Part shown: in pieces, positions 10,689 to 41,700 of the stretch
How the letters are laid out: every line of letters begins with the position of its first letter
How positions within the stretch are numbered: position 1 is the stretch's first letter
Source of the DNA: Actinostola sp. cb2023
Taxonomy: Eukaryota > Cnidaria > Anthozoa > Actiniaria > Actinostolidae
Length of the DNA: 64,000 bases
Assembly (NCBI GenBank): GCA_033675265.1
Contig: JAUJYZ010000706.1
Coordinates: forward strand, 170,001-234,000
Reading direction: 5' to 3'
Position numbers and translations under genes: made by a program
Notes under the pieces: model-generated
Seen by the model: the letters and a program-made list of their open reading frames with translations, nothing else
Told to the model about the DNA's origin: nothing
The model's database searches: none

Positions 10689-11940
10689 CCTTGTTTCATT
10701 AGAAGAACTTTCATTAGATACTCAGATCATTACTGATAATCAAAGTAATACTAGTTCTTTTATAATAGCATCGTTAGTCAATTGTAATCTCCTTAATCCT
10801 TTATCTCAGTACAAACGTTCTATTGTACATGGAATATCCAACATGTTCCTATTTATGTTTCTCATTTTGCCATTCTTTACAACAGTATTAACTGTTGCCA
10901 AGCGACAAGCTTATCGAGTATTTAATTTTATTCGAAATATCAAATTCACTTGTGCACAGACTATTATTATTTACTATAGTCATATTTTTAGTGGTACCGT
11001 CCACAATTGTTTAAAGGCAAAGACAGCCTCACAAACGTTTAAATCCACCTCAATGGGTGATGATACAATTTTAAATATAACACAGAAGAAAGAAATTATT
11101 CATAACAATATTGATAATATTGACACAAGTGTTACAAGTTTACCTTCGATTTCTGAAGATGCCATGGACGATACATTCTATGACGATTTAAATGCAATAA
11201 GTTTTCCTCAGCGCACATCTAATTTATCAATCAAAAGCACAGATTTTCCAGAGCATTACAAAGATGTTATCGATCTTAAGAATTCATGTTTCCATTTCAC
11301 GGAGAAGATCACTAGGCCTCCATCCAACATAATTGAACAACATGCGGTATCTAGCTGCAGTACCGTTAACACAATTGACACTTTCGTACTACCACTTCGC
11401 TCTGAAACAGTTATCTCAGTCCATTTGCAAATTCCTTTTGATCCTGGGATAGCAGTTCTATGCCTTTAGAAACGCACACTACACGACATGACCAACGTAC
11501 TTAAAGACGAACGTACACTCATACGTACTGTCAATAGTAAAACCGTTCAACCAATCAAAATTACAGATACACTTACGTCACGAATTAACACAATCACTGA
11601 CTCCATAGCTTCCATTGACAAAACTTTTAAAACATGGACCAAACAACTGAATGATTTCGGAAAGACGGAAAGTTGTCATTACGATTCAATTTTAGATTTT
11701 TCTTCAAAATTTTCTTTCGAATCTAGTAAAGTAATTAACGCTATTTTGCGTTTTGTGGAAATTCAAGATATTCTGAACCAATTCGCACATATTCAAAACA
11801 AGGAACTTATAGGTTTCAATGATTTACCTGAATCTCTTGCATCTGCCCTTACGGTACAATTACAAAAACAACGCGATTTGCGTTATACTGCTAAAGCACT
11901 TGAAGAGGGATTCCCCGATACTCATGAACCCTGTAACTGA
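10689..11940 (+). pseudogene. Outer element ORF2 3' piece and env-like region, N-terminal part
   Basis: This continues the frame of 4392-4861. A hydrophobic segment lies at about 10840-10905 (Met-Phe-Leu-Phe-Met-Phe-Leu-Ile-Leu), followed by a long helical polar region. A single TAG at 11467-11469 interrupts the frame, which continues to a TGA at 11938-11940. The second half (from about 11488) has the spaced helical character of the ectodomain of insect-retrovirus-like Env proteins, for example a segment ending I-G-F-N-D-L-P. Assignment as env-like rests on position and on the downstream membrane anchor. It is not a recognised motif match. Confidence 0.55.
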
Positions 11941-12971
11941 TTACAAGCACCGTGACAGATCCATTTCATTACAGACTCTCATTACCTTACCACGTATCAC
12001 ATCCAAAACTTCATTTTGCACTATTGAATATCTTCAACCATTAACCTACCAAACTAAGAATAATTGTTACACTAGTCCTATAACCCATAACGACTTAGTA
12101 CTAATCTCTTGCACTAACTCTAAAATCGTGCTGCGAGCTGATGCGCTAACCAAATGCTCTGAACAGCGAGACACATTGGTCTGCCCTGACTCCATCCGAC
12201 AATTCTTGGCTTGGTCTGCCGTGGTCCGTGGGATCCACAGCAAGGTTTCCACGCCACCATACTCCTACCACTTGTACTACCTTCGACCACCTCATTCATC
12301 TTGGCGGTCGCTATTATTTGTCCACAACTGAACACACTGTCCACCTTACCAAAACAACGCAACGTATGACTCCATTATCTATTTATCACATCCCATGCAA
12401 CGAATCAGCTGATGTACTACAGACAGGATTTGGCTCGTGTCCTTCATCCATGAAAGTCACTCTACCACTATTCAAACGTCGTGCCTTAACGTACATCCAA
12501 TGGACTCCAACCACTAACGATTCTGCGTTGGACCTCCACTACCAGTCTTTGAACATTCCTCCACCTCTCAAGATCAACAAAACAATCCTCAATGCTTTGG
12601 ACCAGACTTTCCATCGTATTGACGGGAACATTATAACAAAATTAAAGAAGGTACGACAAGATATTGACAGTATTCACGAAACGACCTCCACATCAACTGC
12701 TCTCATCGTTGCATCAATTGCATTGTGTGTTGCGACAATGAACGTTATTATACTCATCACGTTATGTTGCTACCAACGTCGTATAAGACGCGAACCCAAC
12801 AACATGTCACTAGTACACTATGTTAAAGACCAACACCAGCCCCAAGACCAAGAACAAGAACAAGCTCACCAACCTCTCAACACCTCATCATGCTGCCCAG
12901 ATTGCGGATCTGCACTGGATGACGCCCCAGAAGACAACGAACCTCAACTACAACTGCAAGTAGATAGTTAA
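11941..12971 (+). pseudogene. Env-like C-terminal part with membrane anchor (frameshifted)
   Basis: Coding passes from frame 1 to frame 2 after 11940 and to frame 3 by about 12230, so at least two indels or errors are needed. The middle part contains a Cys-bearing segment (S-C-T-N-S-K near 12110 and C-S-E-Q-R-D near 12153). The last ORF (12228-12971) ends with a helical stem, a hydrophobic membrane segment at about 12690-12770 (L-I-V-A-S-I-A-L-C-V-A) followed by basic C-C-Y-Q-R-R-R-I-R-R, and a polar tail with a CPDCG motif. This layout fits a type I viral-type envelope protein. The copy is broken. Confidence 0.6.
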
Positions 12972-13313
12972 ACAAACGCCAACAAAAACACTGAACTGTT
13001 AGGAACACGGACTACCAGTTTTCATTAACTTCATCGTATTACTATATAATCATGTTTTAATGTAGGTATATATCTGCCCATTTGATTGTTTTCAAAAACA
13101 ACAACAACAAAAAAAAAAAATCATTTTCGGTGTAGGGATAATATTTAACCTTATTTAGCCAACTACTGTAGGATTTATCCGAAAAAACCCACAGTATATT
13201 TAGATTATATCTAAGGTGTAGGGTATTCTTTTCTTTCAAAACACAAATAGAGGATTTTTGGATCATGTTTAATTTTCATTTGTCGACGGAGCTCCAATCT
13301 CAGGTGGAAGACA
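12972..13313 (+). other. 3' untranslated part of outer element
   Basis: AT-rich, no ORF of note. A moderately purine-rich run (caggtggaagaca, 13301-13313) abuts the 3' LTR and may be the polypurine tract. Confidence 0.5.
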
Positions 13314-13898
13314 TGTGAAGATGCTAGATTTCGTAAGCTTCCTATTTTCTAAATTAGTGTTGACCTTGTTTTACACCTTAGCACACCTGAAACCACGTAC
13401 GTTGCACAAGGAGCCACGTACTACGAAATGGGTACACCTGCCGTAGGCGTGTCCCCTTAGCTTCCCTAGATCCTCCCCCTTGCATATCACAAGGACAACA
13501 CCCGTACAATCTTCACTAGTCTACTCTGAGTTAGTCATCATTTGACATAATAATATTTCTGTACTAACAAATGCAGAAGCATTTTTACTATTTAGTGATA
13601 TAAGATTTATCTACTTTTGCTACCGAAATAACATACCTCCTTTTGATAGAACTATCGTTCTCAACTTGTTTACCTTCTCCTCATTACTTAGATTAGCCAG
13701 GAACTTCAACATCATTGCAACCAATGATGTTGCACTTCCTGCTATAGTTCAGACAGTGATTGACAACAAACGTCAATCACTCATCTTGTATAGTTTACGA
13801 TTATATAAACTTACTACATGTAAGATTAAGCTCAGAGAAGAGCGAACCTCGAAGAAGAATAAAAGTCTCTACCAAAGTAATACTAGTCGCCCCATTAC

Positions 13899-13899
<1 letters not shown>
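13314..13899 (+). repeat. 3' LTR of outer retroelement
   Basis: 586 bp, identical by eye to 2374-2959. Followed by the resumed GTA microsatellite. Confidence 0.9.
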
Positions 13900-14622
<723 letters not shown>

Positions 14623-14709
14623 TAGTTATCGTTCGATAAATCGAGATTATCTGTCTATTAAATCAGGACCTGACATAATTTCAAACTCATTCTATTCAAT
14701 GTTTGACAG

Positions 14710-32296
<17,587 letters not shown>

Positions 32297-32327
32297 AGTG
32301 TTAAAAATATATATTTTTGCTTAACAA

Positions 32328-32333
32328 AATAAA
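32328..32333 (+). terminator. Polyadenylation signal AATAAA of gene A
   Basis: AATAAA 32 bp after the stop codon. A second AATAAA is at 32671-32676. Confidence 0.5.
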
Positions 32334-32339
32334 ACCAGT

Positions 32340-34343
32340 AATTTACCATTACCAGGTAAACACATTAATACAGATTTGCTAGAAATCAATTGCAGTCGTT
32401 TACAACTTGCCATCATCGTCTGTATTGCTACACGATGGTTGGGACCGAAGTGGTGTGCGGCTAGAGGTGACTTTTTTTAACGAATATCGTGTAATGATAC
32501 GATCGTGTTAGTACTTCATGTCACCAATGCTGAAGTAGTGTATTATGTACTATTAGTTTGTTTGGATCACACTTAATTTAGAGCCAAGCTTTGTGTGCCT
32601 TACCACTTCATTATTGTATAGTTGTATTGTTATTCATTATTCTTATGTTATAAGTGATAGAAGATGTATAAATAAATATGATTGACCGTATGTCAGTGCG
32701 TCTCTCTTGTCCCACAACAATCGGCTGCGAAGTGACCTACTAAGCACTTCCATTATAAGATTACTGTCTAGGACTGTCTCGGTAATTGCTACAATTAGGA
32801 TATTCTAACATCTAAAATATACAATTTAATTGTTTACTTGTAGCGTTTTTATTAATAATAATTAACAATTATTTGCCGAAGGCGAAGTGATTAGAGTACA
32901 AACACTAAAACCATGCAACGTTTTGCACTAAATAGCACTGATTAAACAATAGAAATATCACTATTTAGTACTAAATAGTAGAGTGCAAATATTATAACCA
33001 TGAAATAGATAACTATTAATAAAAATGTACAATTATGAATTACAAGAATTATAAATATAATAATAATTATACAGTCGAAGCTCTCGTCAGCGACCACCTC
33101 GGGTTATCAACATGATTACAATGTCTCATAAATGTAGCACGATACGCAGTGGCAAACATCAACGATTCACACAACAGTATTTTGAAGTAGTTCTTGAGAG
33201 TTGACTAATACGAATCAGACTCTGAGTGGTCGCTTACGAAGCTGAAGTGTCTAATACGAATCAGACTCTGAGTGGTCGCTTACGAAGCTGGGTCGCTTTC
33301 TGCTAAGGTGATGACGTCATAACAATGACTTTTCGCTGTATCGATGTGCCCAATATCGATAGAACATCAAGAAAGAAGTTTACACGCCATATTTCACAGG
33401 AATCGGTTAAATAGCAACTGAGATATGACCGGTTGAATATATCAATTTCCTTGTCAAATCACTATTCAATCGGCTCGGTTCATAACGTAGACCGGTGTGT
33501 AAACTTCTTTTGATGTTCTATTGAAATTGGAAATCAAAAATTGATAAAGGCAAAATTATTTTTTTCCTGACGTCACACTTTAGTGTTCTATTTCTTCAAT
33601 CATCATCATGATAATCACCATCATCATTGTCATACGATTCGTCTGCATTTATCCGCCAATACGTCTTTGCCTAACAAAATAAAATACACAAAGTTGTGTT
33701 GTATTGAAAATGACCTATTCCCTGCTATCAAGGCGTCAGATACGTCTTCAATTGCTCGTTTTCTTATCAACTGGCTGGCAGCCTTCATATACGCAAAGCT
33801 GGAATGTTGCCATTTCAACCCAAGATACCCTTTCCTAATCTTACGTACTCCTGATGACTGATCGTTTCATATCGCGATATTTTTCAAGCTTTCTACTTTT
33901 TCCGCAATACCCCAGTTTCGAGTTGTCTTGACATATTTGTACCCCGGCTTTGTACTCGGCCTCAATCCAGAGAACAACCCGTTAAATTAAAGAAGGTTTC
34001 TTTTGTTAAATATCGACAATTTTCGTTGGCATTTCTGGGTAATTTACACTGAAGTGAGGCTAAGCCTGAGCAACTGTTTCTTTTGTAAAGGAGTACAGCG
34101 GTGTCTAAACAACTCGAATCTGAAGTATTTGCAAAAACTGCTTCATAATGGTTTGTGAACTTTTTCATTTTTTAGTAGATTTAGAAAGGAATTTGTAGCT
34201 CGAAAGGCAGATGTTACATGACACTGCTATTATTATTAAATACCTTACCATTGACGGATATCTAGATTGTGGACCGATTTCCAAGAAGAACATGAAGACA
34301 TGGTCTAAGTATTGTCTTAGCTAATTAAAGACAGTATTTTACG
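32340..34343. other. Spacer between gene A and the MULE-like element
   Basis: AT-rich. A near-exact 42 bp direct duplication (gtctaatacgaatcagactctg…) at about 33206-33290. An inverted pair at about 33346-33385 and 33492-33525 (gaacatcaagaaagaagtttacac). No gene supported. Confidence 0.55.
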
Positions 34344-35149
34344 TAGCCTGCTGAACAGGCGTTCTTTCGCGGGGAAAAAAGCTTGGGCCGGAGTTGGGCC
34401 GGAAAGGATTCGGAGTTGGGCCGGAAAGGATTGGGGCCGGAGAGAGGAGGAAGGGGGCGGAGGGATTGGGGAGAGAGGGGAAGGGAACGCCTGCCGCCAA
34501 GCATTGTTATTTTTCAATTCGCCCCTAATCTCAATCTACTTAGTTATGTATGATCACTCACAGGAACTGTCAGATTAAAACAACGGAAGTGAAATTTCAT
34601 TTCCGTTCAAAACATTCGCCACGTGAATCAGTGTTGTTGTCAAACTACGAGTATTTCTGATATAATCTCCGTTCGCGATCCAAGAGAAAACTGTCGTCTT
34701 TGTAATTGTAATTTCAAAATACGGTTTGGAAATATTGCCTGTCCTGGAAAGAAAGGATATTTATCATCTGATAATATTTTCATACCGTCTCAAAGAAAGG
34801 ATTCTTTTGGAGTAGTTCTTGCTGAAGTTGGACTGCCTTTAGTACAAGACGCTCAATATTCGGACAAAGTTTGTAACCCTTGTGGTAGGAAACTCAGAAA
34901 TTTGGGCAGTCTATTCCGATTTCTGAAAGGATCGCAAGCAGTTACATGTAAAACAGTGAAGACACCAGAAAAACCCAAACATGTCGTTGGAAAGCGACTG
35001 CTAGAAACACCAGACAAACGAAGCCCTTCGTGGAGACAACCAAAACAGCCGTGCACGCCCAACTCCGGCCCAAGCTTTTTTCCCCGCGAAAGAACGCAAC
35101 TCCGGCCCAAGCTTTTTTCCCCGCGAAAGAACGCCTGTTCAGCAGGCTA
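34344..35149. mobile_element. 806 bp transposon with 9 bp target duplication (MULE-like)
   Basis: Inverted ends tagcctgctgaacaggcg…, about 50 bp long, are flanked by a perfect 9 bp duplication TATTTTACG (34335-34343 and 35150-35158). A 9 bp duplication points to the Mutator superfamily. The right end carries a second partial copy of the terminal sequence (about 35060-35094). It contains a coding piece with no visible transposase core, so it is either a Pack-MULE-type capture or a deleted autonomous element. Confidence 0.8.
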
Positions 35150-35162
35150 TATTTTACGTTGA
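34623..35162 (+). CDS. Cysteine-rich ZAD-like coding piece inside the MULE-like element
   Basis: About 180 codons open to 35162, starting near an ATG at 34623-34625 region. It has paired CxxC motifs (C-R-L-C near residue 23-27 and C-N-P-C-G-R-K near residue 82-88), spaced as in ZAD-type zinc domains, then a Lys/Pro-rich tail (E-T-P-D-K-R). From about 35055 the frame runs into the terminal repeat, so the true gene is truncated. Likely a DNA- or protein-binding N-terminal domain; function is not known. Confidence 0.55.
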   Translation: MNQCCCQTTSISDIISVRDPRENCRLCNCNFKIRFGNIACPGKKGYLSSDNIFIPSQRKDSFGVVLAEVGLPLVQDAQYSDKVCNPCGRKLRNLGSLFRFLKGSQAVTCKTVKTPEKPKHVVGKRLLETPDKRSPSWRQPKQPCTPNSGPSFFPRERTQLRPKLFSPRKNACSAGYILR

Positions 35163-35683
35163 ACCACAGGTCAAGCGGAAGTACGGTTGGGATGTTTCTT
35201 ACTGTGCTACGTTCACTCGTAAACACAGCGTTATTTCAACTCAATTTGCTACAAACAAGTGTCTAGATTGTTTTAAAAGCTTTTTGAAGAAAGTTGAGTT
35301 GTTGTACGCGGTAAGACGAAACACTAGTTTTCGAAAGGACTAGCGAATTCCTCGTAAAGTAATTCCTTGAATCGATCCAGATTTTTATCTTAAAATATCA
35401 ATTTCCTTCAGGAGACAAAGGAAATGATGGACATTGAAATTCTCCCTAAACGGTTACAGTTATGGATCATTAAAGAAGAAAATCGATGTTGATCAAAAAC
35501 CGACGATCAAAAGAGAATTTCCTACTACGTGATCAATGTAAAACCCCTGCATGTATTTATGAGAATACAGTATTTAATCATTAAAGTTTAAAGGCAAGTC
35601 AATCATTATGAAAGGGCGTCAAGTTCCAGTCTTGGTGTATTTTGCTACAAGTCACCTCGACGAACGGAGCAAAAAACAACAAC

Positions 35684-35738
35684 ATGAGATTGTTTCTTGT
35701 TGTGGTGTTGGTTCTCGCAGCTGTTGTCGCTGTTGCAG
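35684..35738 (+). CDS. Gene B exon 1: signal peptide
   Basis: 55 bp, 18 codons plus one base. [19 protein letters not shown], a classic secretory signal. Context AACAACATG. Donor CAG|GTTAGT. Confidence 0.88.
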
Positions 35739-38700
35739 GTTAGTATGGCGATCCTTAAAATCAATGTTGTAAAGTTTGTATCAGTTGGGCAGTGAATTGT
35801 GGTGCATATTTTGTGTAAAATGATTTGTCTGTAAACCAGATCTGTAGTAGCGCTATATACTCCTCAAACAGTCGCTCAAATAAAGATTATTTTACGTGTT
35901 GAAGTCAAAACGAGATACAAGAACTATAAGAAAGTGTTTATCTTTGTCAAAACGGGCGAAAAGTACGGGTACGTGTTGCACAGAAAGCCAACGCCCTCTT
36001 AGCATGCTAGCTACACAACTACGCAACTTACGACTTAAACGTCGTTTAAAGTCAGACTTTTATGTTTTCACTACTGGAGTTCCTAAAGTCAAGTTTATTT
36101 GTGCCCCTCTAACCTATTTTCTAAACGAGGGAGGTTTAATGCCGAAATACGTAATCGCGCTACAGTCAAGTCCATCTTAAATCGCAGTGATCGTTTGTAA
36201 AACCTTTTGGGAGACAAGAAACCATTATCTAGCTTGCTCTACTGTAATGTAATGCGATCAGAGGAGTCTGGCATTCTTATGGAATTAATGAAAACTTGGT
36301 GCCTGACAAAAAGATAAGCCATGGTCAAGTTAAGTGACCCTCAAGGCTAATTTAAATCTCTGTTTGTGTTTTCTAGGCGTACAGCACGGAACACACCGAA
36401 CAGGAAGGTCATCAGTAGATGGATACTACTGTGATACTATTACCTTCCCGTCAGCCTTCACGGGTGTTGGATCAGTGAAGGTGTTTACGTCAGTAGGTTT
36501 TGGCATGAGCTCAACACGTGTACATGACGTAGTGTTCACGTGGGTTGAGTCTGTCACTACAAGCAGCTTTAAAGTGTGCCTAGTTGAGAGTGGGACTGGA
36601 TCCAATGGTAACGCGACGATTAATTGGATCGCTTACCAGGGAACTGAATCTGGCGTGGCTGACGGGAGTGCAAGGTTTAGGGACTGGACGACAGGGACCC
36701 AGTGTAATCACGTTCCTCTGCAGGTTAGTCATTTACTATCTATTATGTAAACGAGTTGTTTGTGAAGTCAGAAGTCCATACACTCTTTTAAAATATCTCA
36801 TATTGGCCCTTGGTCCATCAATTACGGTATGTTCTATTTTTAGAAAACCATCCCCCTAAATCTATTTAAGGGTTAGAGACTGATGTGAGTGCTTTACCGG
36901 CAAATAGACGCACGCGCTGGCTGTAGAATAAACGAGAATTCAAATACTGCAAGAGGCATAGCCGAGTGCAGTATGAAGAATGTCGAGTTCATTCTATTAT
37001 TATTATTATTCTATTATTATTATTATTCTACAGCCAGCAAGTGCGTCTATTTGCCGTTAAAGCACGAACTAGAAGTCTCTAACCCATTTATTATTCAAAC
37101 TGAATACACTACAGTTGTGAAAAGTACAAATTTGTCCGTGGGCGCTCGGGCGAATTACATGTAAACTGAATGCGGGAATTGATGAATGATAATTTAATTG
37201 TTTTTAAAAAAACTAGTTTTAGATAGTTTTACAAAACATTTTATGGTAAAGTGAAAAGAGTAAATATAATAATTAAACACATCAATGACCAAATAAAATA
37301 TAAATTTGGTTGTGCTCTTGAAAATGTAGTCTCTAATTCTTTTTTATGACGTTGAATGTGAAAGAGCAGTTACCAAAACTGGCATTGCCAAAATCAATAA
37401 ATTTAGGTGAATTTTGTAAATTATTACTCGTAACGTTTGTGTTTGTATAGCTCTGTGTACATGTACTTGATTCAGCTTGGTGTAAAGGGTTGTTGTTGGC
37501 CAGAGTAGTCGATGTTGAGGCAGCAAGTATGTCAGAGCATTGTTTTTGTTGTGCCAATGTTTGCCTTTCGCTGTATACTCTGACGCTCGCTTCGTTGCGG
37601 TGACCAGAGACCTGCATTATGCGATGAACTGGTATTCCTGCTCGATCAAGCATAGTGACTGAAGTCGACCTTACGCTGTGGTTTGTGTAAATTGTGTTTA
37701 AGTGTGCATCAGTTGAAATATTCTTCATCATGTTCCCTAATGTGTTGACTCCAATGGGCGCTTTCTCGTACCAAACTTTGTCGGTAGGACTGAAATTTCT
37801 CTTTGGTCGTTGGAATAGCGCTTCTTCTTCTGGATTAAGGACAGACAGTAATTGCTTTAGATAGTCAACTGGACAATCTTTTTCACCGGTGGAAAACATT
37901 TTGGCATCTCCTTCATCAGCTTTATCGCTGAGACCGCCAGGATGGTTTTTGGTTTTCTCTCCTTCGCTCATTTCAACATATTCAATGCTGTTTGCGTCTT
38001 TTTGGATGACAAAGCTGGTTTTCTTCAACTGTCTTTGATTTTCTCTTCCTCGTCGACAAAAGAACAGGCTTATATTAAACCAATTCACCCGTAAAAGTGA
38101 GAGGGGTGTATCTCCGCTGAAGATTCTGCTTTCATAACATTTCTTGATGTCTTCTGGTTGAATAGATGGATGGTGTTGTACTTTGCTTTGACCTTGTTCT
38201 TTGATTCTCTTCAGTTTAACGTTGAGTGAGCTGTTGGCAACTTTAAAAACGGGATCACTTATTATAGAAAATGTCTTTCCAACTTGTTCAGAAGTTAAAT
38301 GGCGGTTGATAGCTGCTCTGATACAAAGATGGGCAGAACGACTGTACGTCTTTATCTTGGTCCAACTTCAATTCTTGGTAGAATTTTTTCAATCTGTCAG
38401 CTAAGATATCTTTTGATAGATCTTCCAATACTTCAGATTGATATCTCCTCTGCAACCATTCTACAAAGAAAACATCAATAAAGCATTTATTTTTTGTTTT
38501 GAAGTCATAACAAGGCAAATTTCATTCATCATTTTAAGTTCTGAGCTGCTCACTCAGCGACAAAGCGGCCACAACACAGAAACAGCCGACGACAAAAATT
38601 GAAGTGCTTGTTTCGAATAATAATTTCGTTAGTTTTTTTTACCTTTCATCACAGAAACTCCCCAACGAGTTTGACGACGAGTTCTTTCAGGCTGTGCATC

Positions 38701-41700
38701 TGCTATAATTTGATTTATATCTTCATCAGCTAGTTAAGCAAACCTATCAGGATCAATAGCCGCCATAATAGAGAGTAAACTTGCCGTGCGTAAAACTGTG
38801 ACAGACGCATCAGATGACACATGATCACGTGATCGATTTTAGCCAATCAGAAGCCACAATTTAGTACAGTGTATGAAGCTTAAGTTTGAATAATAATATG
38901 GGCGAGACCACCCCTTTCTATCGGCCACTACTAAATAGCGTTACGAGTTATGTGTTATGAAGTTATTGTTTCGAAGTTAGACCAATGTACAAAGTTGCAA
39001 TTTATATTGTTTAAATACTATAGCTGTTACAAAGAGTACAAAAGAGTACAAAACTTGTACGTTTTGTGGATCTGCAAGGAAAATGTCAAGTAGTAGTAGA
39101 AGTACTAGTAGTGGTAGTAGTAGCAGTAGTAGTAGTAGTGTTAGTAGTAGTAGTAATAGTAGTAGTAGTAATAGTAGTAGTAGTAATAGTAGTAGTAGTG
39201 AGTAGTTATCGTTCGATAAATCGAGATTATCTGTCTATTAAATCAGGACCTCACATAATTTCAAACTCATTCCATTCAATGTTTGACAGACTCTTCCCAG
39301 AATTCCCCACGTCTTCGTTACTGTACATCACAATGTGTTGGACAAAAAAAAAGATGCAGCGACAGTTTGGGCGGAAGACGTCACTCGAGACGGCTTTACT
39401 GTTTGCATGAGAGAAGGGAGAAGCTTTGATGGACGTCATAAAGACATTGACGTGGTAGGACAATATTGTACATTTATTGAGTGCAGACACTAAAGTATGA
39501 TACCCGTGCCATAAAACCAAAATGTTTTGACGCTTATTGCTTCTATGTAGATAAATAAATAATTTGTTTTATCTTTGTCAGACATGGATGGCTATGACTG
39601 AAGTCCCGCAGACATGGAATTATCATGACTTTGTCGCCATAGACTTCCCCAACACACTACTACCCAACGAGGCAGATAATGATGCCTTTTGTCAGGTAGG
39701 TCACTGATGTGTTATTACATGTACGCGCGCTCTCATTGGCTGGCTACCAGAGGACAGAGACACGCTCGCGAAAAATCATCGACAATATTTTATGAAAGCA
39801 ATTTAAAACGGCGGCTTATGTCGATTTGCTGTGATATACACCTACTTCATAAACGTTGTAGAGGATATCAGTCCATAGGCGATAGGTTATACGTCGTTCT
39901 AAGACCGAACTGCATTATGGTAACACATTGAATAGTTAACAAATCACTGCAAAGTTTTGAACATTTTATGGCGTCATCCGTTGTCGGTAAGAGTACAGAC
40001 AATGGAAAACCATGTTCGATTAAAAAAAAAAAAATTGACAGAAAAACTGATTGAAGCGCGCGCTGGTTCCGTGCGAGAGCGAAACGTCATTGTATGCGCC
40101 AGTCCTCTTATCGACAAAGGCTCTTAAAATTTGGCAATTGTTGAAAATTAACAAATCGAACATGGTTTTCCATTGTCTGTACTCTTATCGACAACGGATG
40201 ACGCCATAAAATGTTCAAAACTCAAGTGGAACAACGAGCGTAGCGATTTACTCAGAAAAGCGGAAAAGGCTCCCAAAACGACAAATAGATTTGAAAGAAA
40301 GACTGATTCAAGCGCGCGCTGGTTCCGTGCGAGAGCGAAACGTCATTCTATGCGTCTGTCCTCTTATCAACAATGGCTCTTATCCAATCAGCGCGCGAGA
40401 AATTTGGCAAGTGTTGTAAAATGCCTATTTCCATTTCAACATGCCAAGACAAATTTTGAATCGAATTTTATGAAATATTTCTGACATTCAAGCTGTTGCC
40501 ATAATGCAGTTCGGTCTTGGAATGACGTATAACCTATTGCCTATGGACTGATTTCTTCGACAACCTTTTTTGAAATAGGTGTATACAGGACTGCGTGAAA
40601 GATGGAATAATATATTTAGATGAAACTCCAATCCGAATTGAAAAAGTGATCTTATTGAGATATTCGATATATTGAGATATATTAATTCAGTAATAACTGA
40701 TTCTAGGACCTTTTAGCCTTAGTAAGTAACTTTATATAATCTCGCTTTTCTCTTTTTCTCTGACTAGAACGCATATAAGTATTTTTAGGTTTGTGCACTT
40801 TTTAATCTATTTAGGAGCGCCATTATGGGTGACCAATAATAGTGCTTTCCACCCTCAGAAATAAAGTCTCTACCTAAAACTTCATTTGTTGACGGCTTTT
40901 GGAAACTCTCAGGGTCTGATAATAAATCAATCACTTGCCAAAGTCTACAGACCATCAAACATTCCGCTGAAGTACTGTTCTCTAACGTTATTTTCCAGGT
41001 TTTAGATTAGCATTTTTCGGCTTTGTTGACTGCCAAATTTCACACAATGGCCAGGCACAGGATGGAGCTTTCCGCACAGAGAACTAATTTTCCGAGAATT
41101 TCTCGCAGAATCGGAAGGGCAAACACTTGAATGCTTGACATGAAAAACGAGTATCTCGGTCTTGTAATCGTTGAACTTTAGATAGTAACAGTCTTGAACA
41201 CAGGTTTCTACCTCCATTCGAGCACATCCAAGATCACAAGCAACCAACATTGAAATCGCGTGTTCGTTGTCTTTCAGATCGTTGACTTCAACGAACCCTA
41301 CTACTCTCCACCATCAATTGTTCTCGCACCAAGCCACGTGTACGACAGCAGTAACGTCAACTCTGTCCCCCCTGAACACAACTCCATTGCAGTATGGGTA
41401 GAGGTAAGTTATGACATCAAGTTACGTTTAGCAGTAACATCAACTATGTCCCCCCTGAACACAACTCCATTGCAGCATGGGTAGAGGTAAGTTATGACAT
41501 CAAGTCACGTTTAGCAGTAACATCAACTCTGTCTCCCCTGAACACAACTCCATTGCAGCATGGGTAGAGGTAAGTTATGACATCAAGTTACATTTAGCAG
41601 TAACATCAACTATGTCCCCCCTGAACACAACTCCATTGCAGCATGGGTAGAGGTAAGTTATGACATCAAGTCACGTTAAGCATTAACATCAATTATGTCC

